This document shows, piece after piece, positions 11,472 to 22,826 of a stretch of DNA of 64,000 nucleotides; within the stretch, counting starts at the first letter, position 1, and every line of letters starts with the position of its first letter. Source of the DNA: Scalesia atractyloides. Taxonomy: Eukaryota > Streptophyta > Magnoliopsida > Asterales > Asteraceae. The notes beneath the pieces are model-generated. The model did no database searches. It saw only the letters and a list, made by a program, of their open reading frames with translations, and was not told the DNA's origin. Made by a program: the position numbers and the translations under genes. Location of the stretch: NCBI GenBank assembly GCA_947069175.1, contig CAMTDV010000017.1, forward strand, positions 46,881,137 to 46,945,136, given 5' to 3'.

Positions 11472-12248
11472 TAGGACTGTAAACGAACCGAACGAACACG
11501 AACATAGACATGTTCGTATTCGTTCATTTAACTTTAACCGAACACAAAAACGAACGCGAACATATAATCGAACACTTGTTCGTGTTAGTTTATTAAGAAA
11601 TCAAGCATGTTCATGTTCGTTTATGTTCGTTCGTTTAAAGCCTAAACGAACAGTTCACGAATGTAAACGAACACAAGCGAACAGTTCACGAACATAAACA
11701 AACACAAAAGAACATAAACAAAAAAATTTTTAACTGAACATATTTGAATAAACATAAATGAACACAAATTTAACATTAGTGAACACAAACAAACAAGTCT
11801 AATATATTACAATTCACCAGAGAACACATATAAACTAGGGTTCATAGATACTAAAATTAAGGTTTTTTTATATAAATATTAAGTAAGTGATCAGTTACGA
11901 TCTAAGAAAAATTTTAAAATTTCATTTTTTATTACTAGAAAACTCAATTACTAATTAGTTATACTTATATAACTAGTTAGAAAACCTAATATTTATATAA
12001 ATATAACTATTTACCTATTTACTAAAATTTAAACGAACGTAAATAAACGAACATAAATGAACGAACATAAACGAATGTTTACGAACATAAATGAACGAAC
12101 ACAAAGGGTGCTCATGTTCGTTCATTTAATTAAACGAACAAATTTTGTGTTCGTTTTCGTTCGTTTATTAAATAAACGAACATAAACGAACTTTCCGCCA
12201 AGCAAGTTCACAAACAGTTCATGAACGTTCAGTTCGTTTACAGGCCTA
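11472..12248. mobile_element. hAT-type MITE, 777 bp, TSD CAAATAGT
   Basis: Termini TAGGACTGTAAACGAACCGAAC and, inverted, TAGGCCTGTAAACGAACTGAAC. It is flanked by the 8-base duplication CAAATAGT at 11464-11471 and 12249-12256, the hAT signature. Subterminal regions are packed with GAACGAACA/TGTTCGTT words in both orientations, as expected for transposase-binding repeats. No coding sequence. The centre is AT-rich. Confidence 0.9.
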
Positions 12249-12848
12249 CAAATAGTCCATACTTGGTCATAGTTGGTGCACGGTCCAAGCTATGAAACGA
12301 ATGTACAGGCGGTGTCAAATTTTGTTGTTTTCTTTCTACTTGGGTATTTATTTTTTAAGCATATCACTCACCAACATTTTGATCTATCTCTTGCATATTT
12401 CAAATCCAAAATATTCTTTTAGTATCAACTCATTCTTAACGTCAAGATTTAAGAAATTAAGAGAGATTGTTTGTTAAACTTATTATTCAATCATACACGA
12501 CACTCGTGCAAATAATATTTTGTATCGTAGAAAAAATTGAAGATAGTAAAAGTAAAATCCTTTTAGCCACTGGTGTGGTGGGAACCAAATCAATTCCTTA
12601 CACAATTCCTAATTGCAGTGCTGTATTTTATCCATACAAAAACAGAATTTTTTTTATTTCTTTTTATATTGATATTCATTGTAACCGCGAAACAATAGGA
12701 CACGCATGGCTTAACCAGTGGTTTATAACCACCACTTCCAAATAAAAACTTCTGGTTATTTTTCCCAAATCTTTCAAACATCATTCTATATATCTAAAAT
12801 CCAAAACCAAATCCTTTTGACCTGAGAACCATTTCCAGAATGGTTGAA

Positions 12849-12914
12849 TCCAGAGCAATATCAATTGTATGATTGTATATTTCATGTAATAGGAAATATA
12901 TATATTGCTCTGGA
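12849..12914. other. Stem-loop upstream of the MSL gene
   Basis: A perfect 13-base inverted repeat, TCCAGAGCAATAT (12849-12861) and its complement (12902-12914), encloses 40 bases of AT-rich loop. It lies about 120 bases before the MSL start codon, upstream of the TATA-like site. It could be a MITE remnant, a promoter element or a short hairpin transcript. The sequence does not decide between them. Confidence 0.5.
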
Positions 12915-12972
12915 TTTGTCCGTTCTATTCACTTCTAACCACAATTTCTTAAAAAACAATCATCAGATTGCT

Positions 12973-12978
12973 TATAAA
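12973..12978 (+). promoter_or_regulatory. Possible TATA box of the MSL gene
   Basis: TATAAA within GCTTATAAACTCC, 53 bases before the first ATG of the MSL reading frame. Plant TATA boxes usually lie about 30 bases before the transcription start, so this would leave a short leader. The fit is reasonable but unproven. The region 12257-12970 otherwise holds only AT-rich promoter-like sequence with no supported gene. Confidence 0.35.
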
Positions 12979-13030
12979 CTCCAACAACTCTTTTCAAATT
13001 TGTCTTCCAAGTGATTTTTAAGGTAATACA

Positions 13031-13425
13031 ATGGACAATTCTACGCCAATAAAGCAATCATCGGAATCTAGTAGCCACAACGACGTCATCGTCAAGATTG
13101 ACAATCAAGAGAAGGATAAAGAAGATCCCACGTTTACATGCGGATTTAGTTTCTCGAATATGAATTCAGATAGTCCGGTTCGAGGTGTAGTCGATAGGGT
13201 TTTGGATTCAAAACAATCTTTTGAAAATGATGATTTTGCTGCCAACAAGTACGGCAAAGACACGTCTTCGGACGATGGCGACGACTACGACGATGATGAA
13301 GATGAATACCGGTTAATGAATCAGCAACGCCCGAGACGACAACCAAGCAATTTAAGCTATGTTCCGGAAAATGATGCTGGCGGGAGGTTTTGAAATGCAC
13401 ATCGTATCAACTGCGAGCAAGTTTG
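13031..13425 (+). CDS. MSL: MSL exon 1, cytosolic N-terminus with frameshift
   Basis: Starts at the ATG at 13031 (MDNSTPIKQSSESS). It encodes a Ser/Asp-rich, intrinsically disordered tail with an acidic run (DDGDDYDDDEDE) and the PSNLSYVPEND segment. In the starting frame it stops at 13391-13393. Two frames over, from 13378, EVLKCTSYQLRASL continues to the donor TTTG/GTAATA and joins exon 2 in phase. A single missing base in GGCGGGAGG near 13381-13386 explains the break. The family has this segment just before the conserved SRLIDPPE region. Confidence 0.75.
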
Positions 13426-16400
13426 GTAATATTATTAGGGTGCTTTTATTTTCTATTTTCGTATTTTTCTGCCATAATTAAGTTGGTATAAAAAAAACTC
13501 GTGGCTCGGAGCAAGGTAAAAAAAAGCTAGCTCGCTAGCTTGGATCGAGCTCAAGCTTTTATTTATCCAGCATAGGCTCGCTCACGATTTTAAAGGAGTA
13601 TGTTATTTATGTAATTTTTATTTTACATATTAAATTAAGAGTTAGGTTCAGGTACAAATAAAGTTAACATACAAAACCTACAAACTGAAGGAAAAGACAA
13701 AAAAACGCGATGGTATTTTCGTAAATATCTGGACTTCAAAATTACTCTACATGATCATTTGTAGAGTGATTTTGATCTTTTAGTGTAATTTTGTAAAATG
13801 TTTTTGTAGAGTAATTTTGATGTTGTAGAGTAATTTTGTAAAATATTTTTATAGAGTAATTTTGATTAAAAAAAAAAAACCAAACCCCCCTCCCCCAAAA
13901 AAAAAAAAACTTAAAAAAAAACCTAACCCCCTCCCCCACCCCGAAAAAACCTAAAAAACCTAACCCACCATAAAGCTAAACCTCATAGCTAAATGCCAAA
14001 AAACCTAAACCCCTCACCCGCAAAAACCTAAAAAACCTAACCCCCCCAACCCAAACTAAAAGCTAAAAACTAAACCATAAAGCTATACCCCATAACTAAA
14101 TGCTAACAGAGTCACTCTACAATATCAAAATTACTCTATAGGATCAGTTTACAAAATTACTTTACAAGATCAAACTTACTCTACAAAAGATCAAAATTAC
14201 TCTACAGGATCATTTGTAGAGTAATTTGATAATTACCCTACAAGAACAAAATTACTCTACAAGAACATTTTACAAAATTACTCTACAAAAGATCAAATTA
14301 CTCTACATGATCATTTGTAGAGTAATTTGATAGTTGCTAATAATTACCAAAATGTCACCACGTGTTTTTCTCTTTTCCTTCAGTTTGTACGTTTAGTACG
14401 TTAAGTTTATTTTTATTTGATCTTTACACATTAAATTAAATATATAATACTATAATAGTTATTATATAATATATATTACTATAAAAATAAATAATAAATA
14501 TATACTATATTATATATAAATAGTATAATTAAAGTATATTAAAAACTAATTAAAATATTTTTAAATTTATTTAATAGATAATTAATGAGCCGATCCCGAA
14601 CTATAGAAATGGTGCTTGAAACAAGTCGAGCTCGAGCTTGAATTCTAGCAGGTAAAACGAGCCGAGCTTGGTCTCTGGCTTGTCTACAGCCCTACGTTAA
14701 GCACACTTAAAATTATCTTGTATTTCGAATCCAAGCCAAGCCTAGCCACCTAGGTTTAAATACGAGCCGAGCCTAGCAAGACCTCGCTCTGACTTAAAAC
14801 ATGAACAACCCCTAGTTGCCGATCAGTTCAGTTGTAGTAGATTCTGTTATAGTTTGTCATTCAAAGAAATACAAGACACATATATCCTTCACTTACAGGT
14901 AAGAACTAAAACTCAACAATCAAGACTGATTGATCCCCCGGAGGTTCCGTATTCCAGCCCATATTATAGAACCGGCGGCCACACGCCTCCTAACGGCGGG
15001 ATGGCACGCTCAGGGAGAATGGACAACGACGATGAGGATGAATCTTTGTTTGATGATGATAATCCTGGTGATCTGAAGAACAATAAGCTTGATGCAATGA
15101 CAATTATTCAGTGGATAAGTTTTGTTTTAATCATAGCATTGTTAGTTTGCACCATTAGATTTCCAAATTGGACACGTAGATCTTTCCGGGGTCTGTTCCT
15201 GTGGCAATGGGAGCTTTTGATCCTGGTTTTGATATGCGGGAGATTGGTCTCCGGTTGGTTTGTTCGGATCGCAGTGTTTTTCATCGAAAGGAACTTCCTT
15301 TTGAGGAAACGGCTTTTGTATTTTGTGTATGGAGTACGAACACCGGTGCAGAATTGTATCTGGTTATGTTGGGTTTTGATAGCATGGAATTCTATATTTG
15401 ATGAAACAGTTGAAGCCCTTCATATCCCACTTTTGGAGGTTCTAAACAAGTTCATGGTTTGCATGCTGATTGCAACCACATTGTGGCTGATCAAGACTTT
15501 GATAGTTAAAGTTCTTGCATCTTCATTTCATGTTAACAAGTTCTTTGATCGAATCCAAGATGCTTTGTTTAACCAGTATGTAATCGAGACGTTATCCGGG
15601 CCGCCTTTGGTGGAGATTCATAACCATCATTTGGGAGATAAGAGTTTGTCTAGGGTTTCAGAAATTGGCGGTTCGTTTAAAGGAAAGGGTAGTAGTTCGG
15701 GAATGGCGAGTGGAAGGTTGTATAGGAACTTGGGGGGTTCGAAGAAACACGACGGGAAAGATCAAGGGATAACGATTGATCATTTGCATAGGTTGAACCA
15801 TGAGAATGTTTCGGCGTGGAACATGAAGAGGTTGATGAAGATTATCCGTCACGGATCGTTGACAACTTTGGATGAGCACTTGCAAGGTACATACTATGAT
15901 GAGCCTGGGACGGAAATCCGAAGCGAGATTGAAGCGAAACGTGCTGCGAGGAACATATTCATGAATGTTACGCGACGTCGATCCAAGTAATTTTCTTAAC
16001 CCTCGAAGGTTACTCGTACAATATAAGTTGTGCTTCAACTGATTAATCGTGTATTGGTGGCCTGCGGGGCATGTGAGTTTTCCCTAACGAGTTGTGATGG
16101 ACTAACAAAAAGATTGTGTTTTGTTTTGTTTTGTTTTATTTTGTAGGTACATCTATTTGGATGATTTAATGAGGTTTTTGAGAGAAGATGAAGCTGTGCA
16201 GACCTTGTCTTTGATAGTAGCATCACCTGAGGATGAAAGAATAGGGAAGAATGCCTTGAAGAATTGGGTGGTAAGAGTTAGACACGTATGATTTTTTACT
16301 TATTTTTTAAATCTGGTAAATTTATGAACGTGTTACAAGTTTAGAAGGATGTACCATTAGTTTTGGCTCTTGCAGGTTAGTGTTTTCCGAGAACGAAAAG

Positions 16401-18270
16401 CACTTGCGTTGACACTAAACGATACGAAAACCGCAGTCAACAAACTACACCGGATGGTGAACGTGTTGGTTTCCCTCGTCATTTTGGCCATTTGCCTTGT
16501 GATCCTAAACATCGCGACTACAAAAGTTCTAGTTCTCATTAGCTCTCAACTTGTTTTGGTGGCGTTTATATTCGGAAATACTTGCAAAACCATATTCGAG
16601 TCCATCATCTTCTTGTTTGTCATTCATCCTTTTGATGTCGGGGATCGTTGTGAGATTGATGGAGTTCAGGTATCAAATATATTTGGAGAAATGAGTGGGG
16701 CATGCTGGTTGGATAGCTACAAATCCATATTATTACACTATTAACTAAATCTATTATATATAAGAAACTAATGTTGAGGTTTTATACTATCTGGATACAT
16801 TCTAAAGAGATTATTGATATTTATCTATCTTAAGCCAGTGTCTACATTTTTTATATAACCTTTTGAATATTCATATTTGATTTCAGTTGATCGTAGAGGA
16901 GATGAATATCATGAACACTATATTTCTTAGAGGAGACAATCAAAAAGTTTATTTTCCTAACAACACTCTAGCGACAAGATCCATCGGCAACTTTTATCGT
17001 AGTCCAGATATGGTCGATACAATCGACTTCTTAATTCATGTCGGCACCCCAGCAGACAAGCTATCCATCATTAAACAACGAATACTCAGGTATGAATCAC
17101 TGTTTCACATAATATTGTTTAATTTCCAATTTCTAGTTAGAGGGTTGGGTAAGATCAAAACTAGGGCTGTTCATGAGCCGAGCCCGATTTGAAACCAGGC
17201 TGAAAATCTAAGTTCGGGCTCGGCTTAGTTTTAAACCGAGCTGGCTCGGTTTGGTTTGGTTTGTTTTGGATCAATTTTAAAAAGAATAATTAATACATAG
17301 CTCTCAAAATTTATTAGTATAAATATTATTAAATAGTTCAAAAAAACATATGCAAAATAAGTTCAACCTAATACATTAAAATCCAAAATCAAGTTCAAAA
17401 ACACAAAATAACTACTAAATTTCAATGAAATAGATAATTGGTTAATTAACATGGTAATCAACCTTTAAATATGTCATAGATATTAAATGACACACCAAAA
17501 TACATGTAAATAATAATGAGTGTTTTGTAATATATTATAACGTATATAAAAATAAAATATATTATAAGTATAACAATCCGAGCTAAGCCGAGCCAAGTTA
17601 CCAAGGGAGCCAATCCGGCTCGTTACGAGTCGAACCAAGCTAGGCTCACTTTCTAACCGAGTAGAGCCGGCTTGGCTCGGTTTCAAACCGAGCCATATCA
17701 AACAAATTTTTTCCTAACTAAATCCGAGCGAGCTTCAAGCGAACAAGCTCCGGACCACGAGCTTTTTTAACAACCCTAATCAAAACAACTAACTTTTACG
17801 TTTGGTTGGGATACAATTACTTTTTCCACTTCATTTGATTTTATAAACTATAGTACTAAAATTATAAGTTGAATATTTTTGATAAACCATTTATAGATTG
17901 TTATAACATCTATAAAAGACATACCTAGTGTTACGATTTGATGTTTTGGGTCGAACTAAATTTATGATCGATGCTATGTAGTTTTATCGAGAGCAACAAG
18001 GATCATTGGTACTCCGACCCGATCGTGCTACCGATGGATATGTATGATCTAAATACGCAAAAGTTATCGGTCTGGGTGCAACACAAAATGAATCATCAAG
18101 ATATAACAGAAAGATTTTTGAGGAGAGGCAAGATTGTTGAGGAGATGAATCGAATCTTTAAAGAACTAGACATCGAATACCGAACGTATCCACTTGATAT
18201 CAACATCCGAAGCATGCCTATGCCGGTTGCTCCGGAACGTATTCCTTCCACATGGGGTGCTCCTAACTGA
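13031..18270 (+). CDS. MSL: MscS-like mechanosensitive channel (MSL4/5/6-like), six exons
   Basis: Exons deduced from frame and GT/AG sites: 13031-13425, 14899-15986, 16147-16270, 16376-16669, 16887-17089, 17982-18270. Phases match at every junction. The product would be about 795 residues, near the usual plasma-membrane MSL length. It has an acidic N-terminus, four transmembrane segments in exon 2, two more in exon 4 (including the pore-lining SSQLVLVAFIFGNTCKTIFE and HPFDVGDRCEIDG of the MscS core), and the cytoplasmic MscS beta domain in exons 5-6. These channels open with membrane tension and pass ions. A 1-base deletion near 13383 breaks exon 1, so this copy is a pseudogene, an N-truncated gene or a sequence error. 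Introns 1 and 5 carry MITEs. Confidence 0.85.
13654..14420. mobile_element. MITE in MSL intron 1 with ATTACTCTACA repeats
   Basis: Inverted ends share TACAAACTGAAGGAAAAGA (13679-13697, complement at 14371-14389) with weaker matches outward to AAATAAA on both sides. Inside are many copies of AAATTACTCTACA(A/T)GATCA and its complement, and an A/C-rich centre (CCTAACCCCC). No coding capacity. No clean TSD, so the ends are approximate and the superfamily (Mutator-like by its long imperfect TIR) is an inference. Confidence 0.55.
14585..14814. mobile_element. hAT MITE ends in MSL intron 1
   Basis: Two right-hand hAT-type termini lie in series: GTCTACAGCCCTA ending at 14694 and CATGAACAACCCCTA ending near 14814. 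Both are preceded by GAGCCGAGC-rich subterminal sequence. A matching left part (GGCTCGGAGC, AGCTAGCTCGCTAGC, GATCGAGCTCAAGC) lies at 13496-13560, so the MITE at 13654-14420 probably inserted into an older hAT MITE. No matching 8-base duplication is preserved. Confidence 0.5.
14899..15986 (+). CDS. MSL: MSL exon 2, first four membrane segments
   Basis: Acceptor CACTTACAG/GTAAGA, donor GATCCAA/GTAATT. It opens with VRTKTQQSRLIDPPEV, then an acidic stretch. Membrane segments follow around IIQWISFVLIIALLVCTI, LLILVLICGRLVSGWFVRIAV, QNCIWLCWVLIAWN and VCMLIATTLWLIKTLIV, and then the conserved NKFFDRIQDALFNQYVIETLSGPPL. The frame is also open back to an ATG at 14854 inside intron 1. An ATG at 15001 could serve a truncated product that keeps every membrane segment. 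Confidence 0.85.
16376..16669 (+). CDS. MSL: MSL exon 4, pore helix and start of MscS domain
   Basis: Acceptor CTTGCAG/GTTAGT, donor GTTCAG/GTATCA, 98 codons. Encodes FRERKALALTLNDTKTAVNK, a hydrophobic segment (VSLVILAICLVILNI) and the amphipathic pore helix followed by HPFDVGDRCEIDGVQ, the most conserved block of plant MSL proteins. Exon 3 (16147-16270) supplies YIYLDDLMRFLREDEAV before it. Exon 5 (16887-17089) supplies VEEMNIMNTIFLRGDNQKVYF after it. The channel core itself reads without a break. Confidence 0.9.
17162..17778. mobile_element. hAT-type MITE in MSL intron 5, TSD ATCAAAAC
   Basis: Termini TAGGGCTGTT and, inverted, TAGGGTTGTT. Flanked by the 8-base duplication ATCAAAAC at 17154-17161 and 17779-17786. 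Subterminal GAGCCGAGC/GCTCGGCT words are abundant at both ends with an AT-rich centre. It lies wholly inside intron 5 between splice sites and does not touch the coding sequence. Confidence 0.9.
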
Positions 18271-20701
18271 ATTGAGAAAGGGAACCATAGACCTACATCG
18301 ACCCAAAATTTTGTTTGGTTCGATAAAACAAGTTTTTGACATCAATGCTCCCATGTTCCACCAAAGTTTTTCCATTGTTTCACTTTAATAGAAGACAGAG
18401 TGAATATACATAATTTAATTGGAACATAAGAAGGAATGGAGGCTTGGCAGATACTTATGAGGATTTGCGGATGATTTGGTTGTGGTTTCTGTAAGATGGA
18501 ATGGTTATGCATTCATGGACTTAGTGTAGATCACTTGTTTACAAACTCTTTGATCCATTGTTTTTACCTTATTTCTTCTTCTCTTATTGCAATCTCTCTG
18601 AAAAATGTGATTAAGACGTAAGGCTCCTTTTGCATTTTAGACATTTTAATGGACCATTGATCACCCCTTTTTTTCCTCGTGAATTTAATGCATCTGTTGT
18701 AAAATTATTTTAAAGACACTGCATGGTCCGTTATTGGTTTTTCACCAAGAACGCCCACCATTATCTAGTTGCAAGAAGATAAAACCAAAAACACAATCAT
18801 ATGGTGTTTAGAATACTTTGTAGGTTTTATATGTCAGGATAAACAATATTCGACAACACCACTATCTAAGTAAGATCCAAAGGATTACACAAAAAACAAC
18901 TATATTAAAGGTTATTTAATTGTTAAACAATCCTAACACGCAATAAGTGGTTGATGATTATTAGAGAATAATCAAGTTTAGGGAATTAGTTATTATTATT
19001 TATGAAATAATAATAATAATTAATATATAAACATTTGAAATTAAATATTGTTTATTAAATTGATGTTTATAAAACACGTTTTGATTAATTAATTAGTCTC
19101 TAAGTAATTAATTTGTAAGATTTTGTTGCATTAGGGTCGTACTTAGGTATTGTCTTGTAGATTGGTTAGGTATAAAACCCCAATCGCTTATTTGTTCATT
19201 GCCAGTCTTCTCTCTCACTGCTTCACCTAACTCCTACCGGCCACCATAGTCACCGCACGATGAGGTTATCTGACATATTTCTAGTTAACCTTTTAGGGTT
19301 TTCAGGTTTGATTTTGTTTTGGGCTTTGGTATGCGTTCATGTTTTTTTTTGCATACTGGTTTAATCTCTGGTCGGAATTCGTAAACCACTTGACTTTTCA
19401 TTGATATGTCGTCGGATTTAGTACGTATTACATCTTTGACATGCTTCTATTTTACGTTTTGTGGGTTGCTTGCTTCGATGACAATGGGAGTATTATCATC
19501 CTAGAACCGATTTGCATCTCTTGATGTTTGATGTTTTGTGATAGTTTTGTTCCATGCTTTCTTTTATGATGTTGGTGAGTACAAGGATGGTCTGATCCTA
19601 GAGGTTTGGGTTTTGGATGTTTTTGGTTATCTCAGACTGTTTACCATCTTCGGCATGCTTCTTCTTTATGTTTTGTGGCTTGCTTGCTTTGATGACTACG
19701 AGAATACTCTCATTCGAGAATTGATTTTCATGTCTTGATGTTTGATTTTCTGTAATGCTTCTTTTAGATGGTTTTTTTCTTTTTCTGATGTTGGTGCTTA
19801 TGTGAGAGCTTTCAGGACTGGATGTTTGATTTTAAGTAATGATTCCCGAGGTGGCTTGGTGAGGATTATTCTAGGTCTCTATGAAGATCGTTATGGTTTC
19901 ATCCGAGAGACCCACAAGCTTTATGAAGATTATCGGACGCTCATCCTACAGTTTGGACACCACATGTCTATAACAACTATGATGGTGTTTTGTCATAAGG
20001 CATTGCAATTTTGTTGTAGCCATGGTAGAATTTTGAGTTTTTACCCTGAGAATGGTATTGGGTTTTGCTTGCTTTGTCAATGAGGCTGTAATAATGTTTA
20101 CTATTCTAAACCTATGGTTTCCTCTTATAAACCACAATGAAATGTATATTGTTGATTAGTAAGTTTGGGATGCATTGCAGTGTTGTAGACTGTGATGTTT
20201 GGTATTGTTTTGTTGCACATTAGTTGGGTATATACACTTTGCTTTCTGAACGGACCTGTGATTCTTAGGTTCGTTATTTTGAACATATGGTTCTCGCCTA
20301 TAAAACGCGAAATGTTCTATATTGATGATATGTAAGTGTTGTATGCATTGGGGTGTGTACATAATGGTGTTTGGTTTATCTATGGTGAATGGTGTTTTAC
20401 TTTGGTATTATTATATTGTACACTGGTTAGGTATATAAACCTACATAAAATCATTTGTACCGCTTCGTTTATACAGATTCTTTGGTGATTATTGTTGTTG
20501 AGCTTGGTTTTGGGCTGTTTTATATTACTTTATTTCTATACTGATCAACAACATTGAAAATGGTGATGTTATTTTTGGGCGTGGCAACTAAGACGGCTTC
20601 AAAGAGGCTGCTTGAAATGAATGAGATGTGATAATTGTTGTTGTGGCTAAGGCTGCTTGAAATAACCTTCAGTTGCAATGATGTTTATAAGCATGTTTAC
20701 T
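18271..20701. other. MSL 3' region and repeat-like intergenic sequence
   Basis: 18271-18620 is probably the MSL 3' untranslated region. From 19440 to 19850 there are imperfect repeats about 210 bases apart (TGATGTTTGAT-TT-TGTAATG at 19524, 19736 and 19819; GATGTTGGTG twice). From 20080 to 20430 a second pair shares CCTATGGTTTCC/CATATGGTTCTC, TATAAA(C/A), GAAATGT-TATATTG and GGTATATA. Open frames at 19538 and 19742 fall within these repeats and match no family I know. No gene is claimed. Confidence 0.45.
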
Positions 20702-22404
20702 TGTCACACCGTGACGACGGCGGAAACAGAAGATGTAGCATTCACAGTTTTCACAACCTTTGATTACATCAGACAACCTCTAATGAAACTTAATTAAAAT
20801 CTCAAAAGAGTATTTGATACTTGTTCATAAATTATTTTACAAACCATCATTCAATCAATCAAAAGTTTCATCAAAAGACACTATTTCTCGCAAAAGCGAA
20901 CTTTTAAAAATATAGCCTACATGACGCAGACAATATGATGAAAACTTCCAAAATGCATCCTTTATTCGTGTGAATCTTATGGGACTCCATCTTACTCAAT
21001 TTCCTGAGTACACATGCTTAAAATGTCAACATTATGTTGGTGAGTTCACAGGTTTAAAGGACTTAATAAAATACGTGTTTCCTCGATGAGAGTTTCAGAA
21101 TGCAATAAATCCCATGAGGTCAACAACCTTTCATGTGTTTGGTTACCATGAGCTCTACAATTAAGACTTGACTTCGTTTCACCCAAATCAAATGTTCTAT
21201 TAAAAAAATTAAATTTACAAAGGACAATATCACCCGATTGACATCTGATCACGGTTAGAGCGACTAACCACGGGTGGTAGTGTCATTTAGGGTGAAATTA
21301 AGAAAGACGCCACACTTTGTCATTCAAAGAGTGAAATAGACATTACTTCAAATCCTATCCATCATTCAAGAATAAAACACATTGATGTCAGATATAATTT
21401 TATAAAAGATCATGTAGAAAAGGAGATGTTGAAATGTATTTTGTGTAGCATCAATGAATTTCCCGTATTATATTTATTATTCAATTTCATTTTCCGTGGT
21501 ATTGTACTTTCAGTTTTATTCAATAGTATACCATGGAATGTTTCCATCAATTTCCACTCGCATCTATTAGGTATCATGTTCATTTAGCCATGTAAAAAAA
21601 TTCCCAATAACATCAACAGTTTTATATTTACAAATTTTTATAAGAGATTAAATATTTATTTAAATTATTTAAATAAATATCCTATTTTTATACTCATATT
21701 TTAATTATTTGTAATTTTTAATTATAAGTAATAATTATAAAACTTTTATTATTCTACAACTTTAAAAGGTTTAATATATAAAGATTTATAAAAAAACTTA
21801 TTGAAATTTTATATAGGATTTTGGTTTAAAAGGGGGTTTGGATTTCATAATTTATAAAAAGTTTACAAAATAAATTAAATAACATAAGTATAAATTAACT
21901 TGTACATAACTTACAAACTACAGGGACCAAAGTGGTTATTTATAAAAGTTTGATTTGATAGTTAATAAACGTTTGGATTTTTTTTTTCAACATGTAAACC
22001 TCGGGGATTGAAGATGTATTTTTGACAAACTTTTTGAACCAAATAACAGCCCAATCCCACTTCCTTTTTTTCCGACGTTATTTTTGGCTAATTCCCGGGA
22101 ATTCCAGGAATCCTCCAAAACAAGCAACTCGACGCGACTCCTTTCCATTTTATCTCGAAACCAATCAATGATTTCCTAATTCAACAAGCATTTTAACAGC
22201 CTGTTATCAACGCTATCATGCCGAATCAATCTTGAAACAAATCGGATTCTTTTCCATAATCATGAATCATACCATATATCAAGTGTTGGTTAATTCAAGT
22301 ATTTAAACAAGTCTAAAACAACAGCTCGAAACTGCACACACAAACAATTTAACCAAAAACCTTTGTGAACTTCTCTCCTTTCGTCGGAACTCCAATACTG
22401 GACT
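20702..22404. other. LTR-like sequence, no gene
   Basis: TGTCACACCGTGACGACGGCGGAAAC at its start resembles, in inverted orientation, the end of Gypsy LTRs in this window (GGGGTGTGACA). This suggests an LTR on the - strand beginning here. The rest is AT-rich. Between 21430 and 21950 I see nothing identifiable. Its other end would lie beyond the nested element at 22410-41916 but could not be found. Confidence 0.35.
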
Positions 22405-22409
22405 TTTTC

Positions 22410-22826
22410 TGTAGGTCCTGATCAGGTGGTTCTAGACGGAAGTTAGTGCGTATAATGACAGTTTCGGTAGAATGTTATTAAGAAAGGAGTAGAAGCAGCA
22501 GAAGTCATATGTTATTCATTCATACCGAAAGAGTATACATCTTTTCAAGCTGGCGAAATCCTGGAGAAATTTCGCCAGCACCTCCCCGTTCGGGAGCGTA
22601 AAAACTTGCATTAAAATGAACACACACCATCTATATATAGACATTGAGAGCAATTCGTGCGCACTGGTATTGTTTCGTACGAACTGACTACACTTCGTAC
22701 GAAGTGACACTTATATACTCCGTTAAATTCGTACTTGGGTCGTGTGTTCGTATCTATTCTATACAATATTCAACACACACTCTATCTAGCCTATTTGAAC
22801 AGTGACAAACACAAAGTGCATCAACA
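22410..22826 (-). repeat. 3' LTR of the non-autonomous element
   Basis: Begins TGTAGGTCCTGATCAGGTGG and ends GTGCATCAACA on the + strand. Immediately inside lies AAATTCCCCCTT, which on the - strand is a purine-rich AAGGGGGAATTT, the polypurine tract priming plus-strand synthesis. It contains one copy of the perfect 16-base palindrome CACTTCGTACGAAGTG at 22691-22706. Confidence 0.85.

Noticed and set aside
12467..12784. Host gene upstream of MSL
   Set aside because: Short open frames on both strands in AT-rich DNA, without motifs or splice structure.
19538..20083. Membrane-like small proteins (two consecutive frames)
   Set aside because: They fall in imperfect repeats, share no family features, and their hydrophobicity follows from T-rich sequence.
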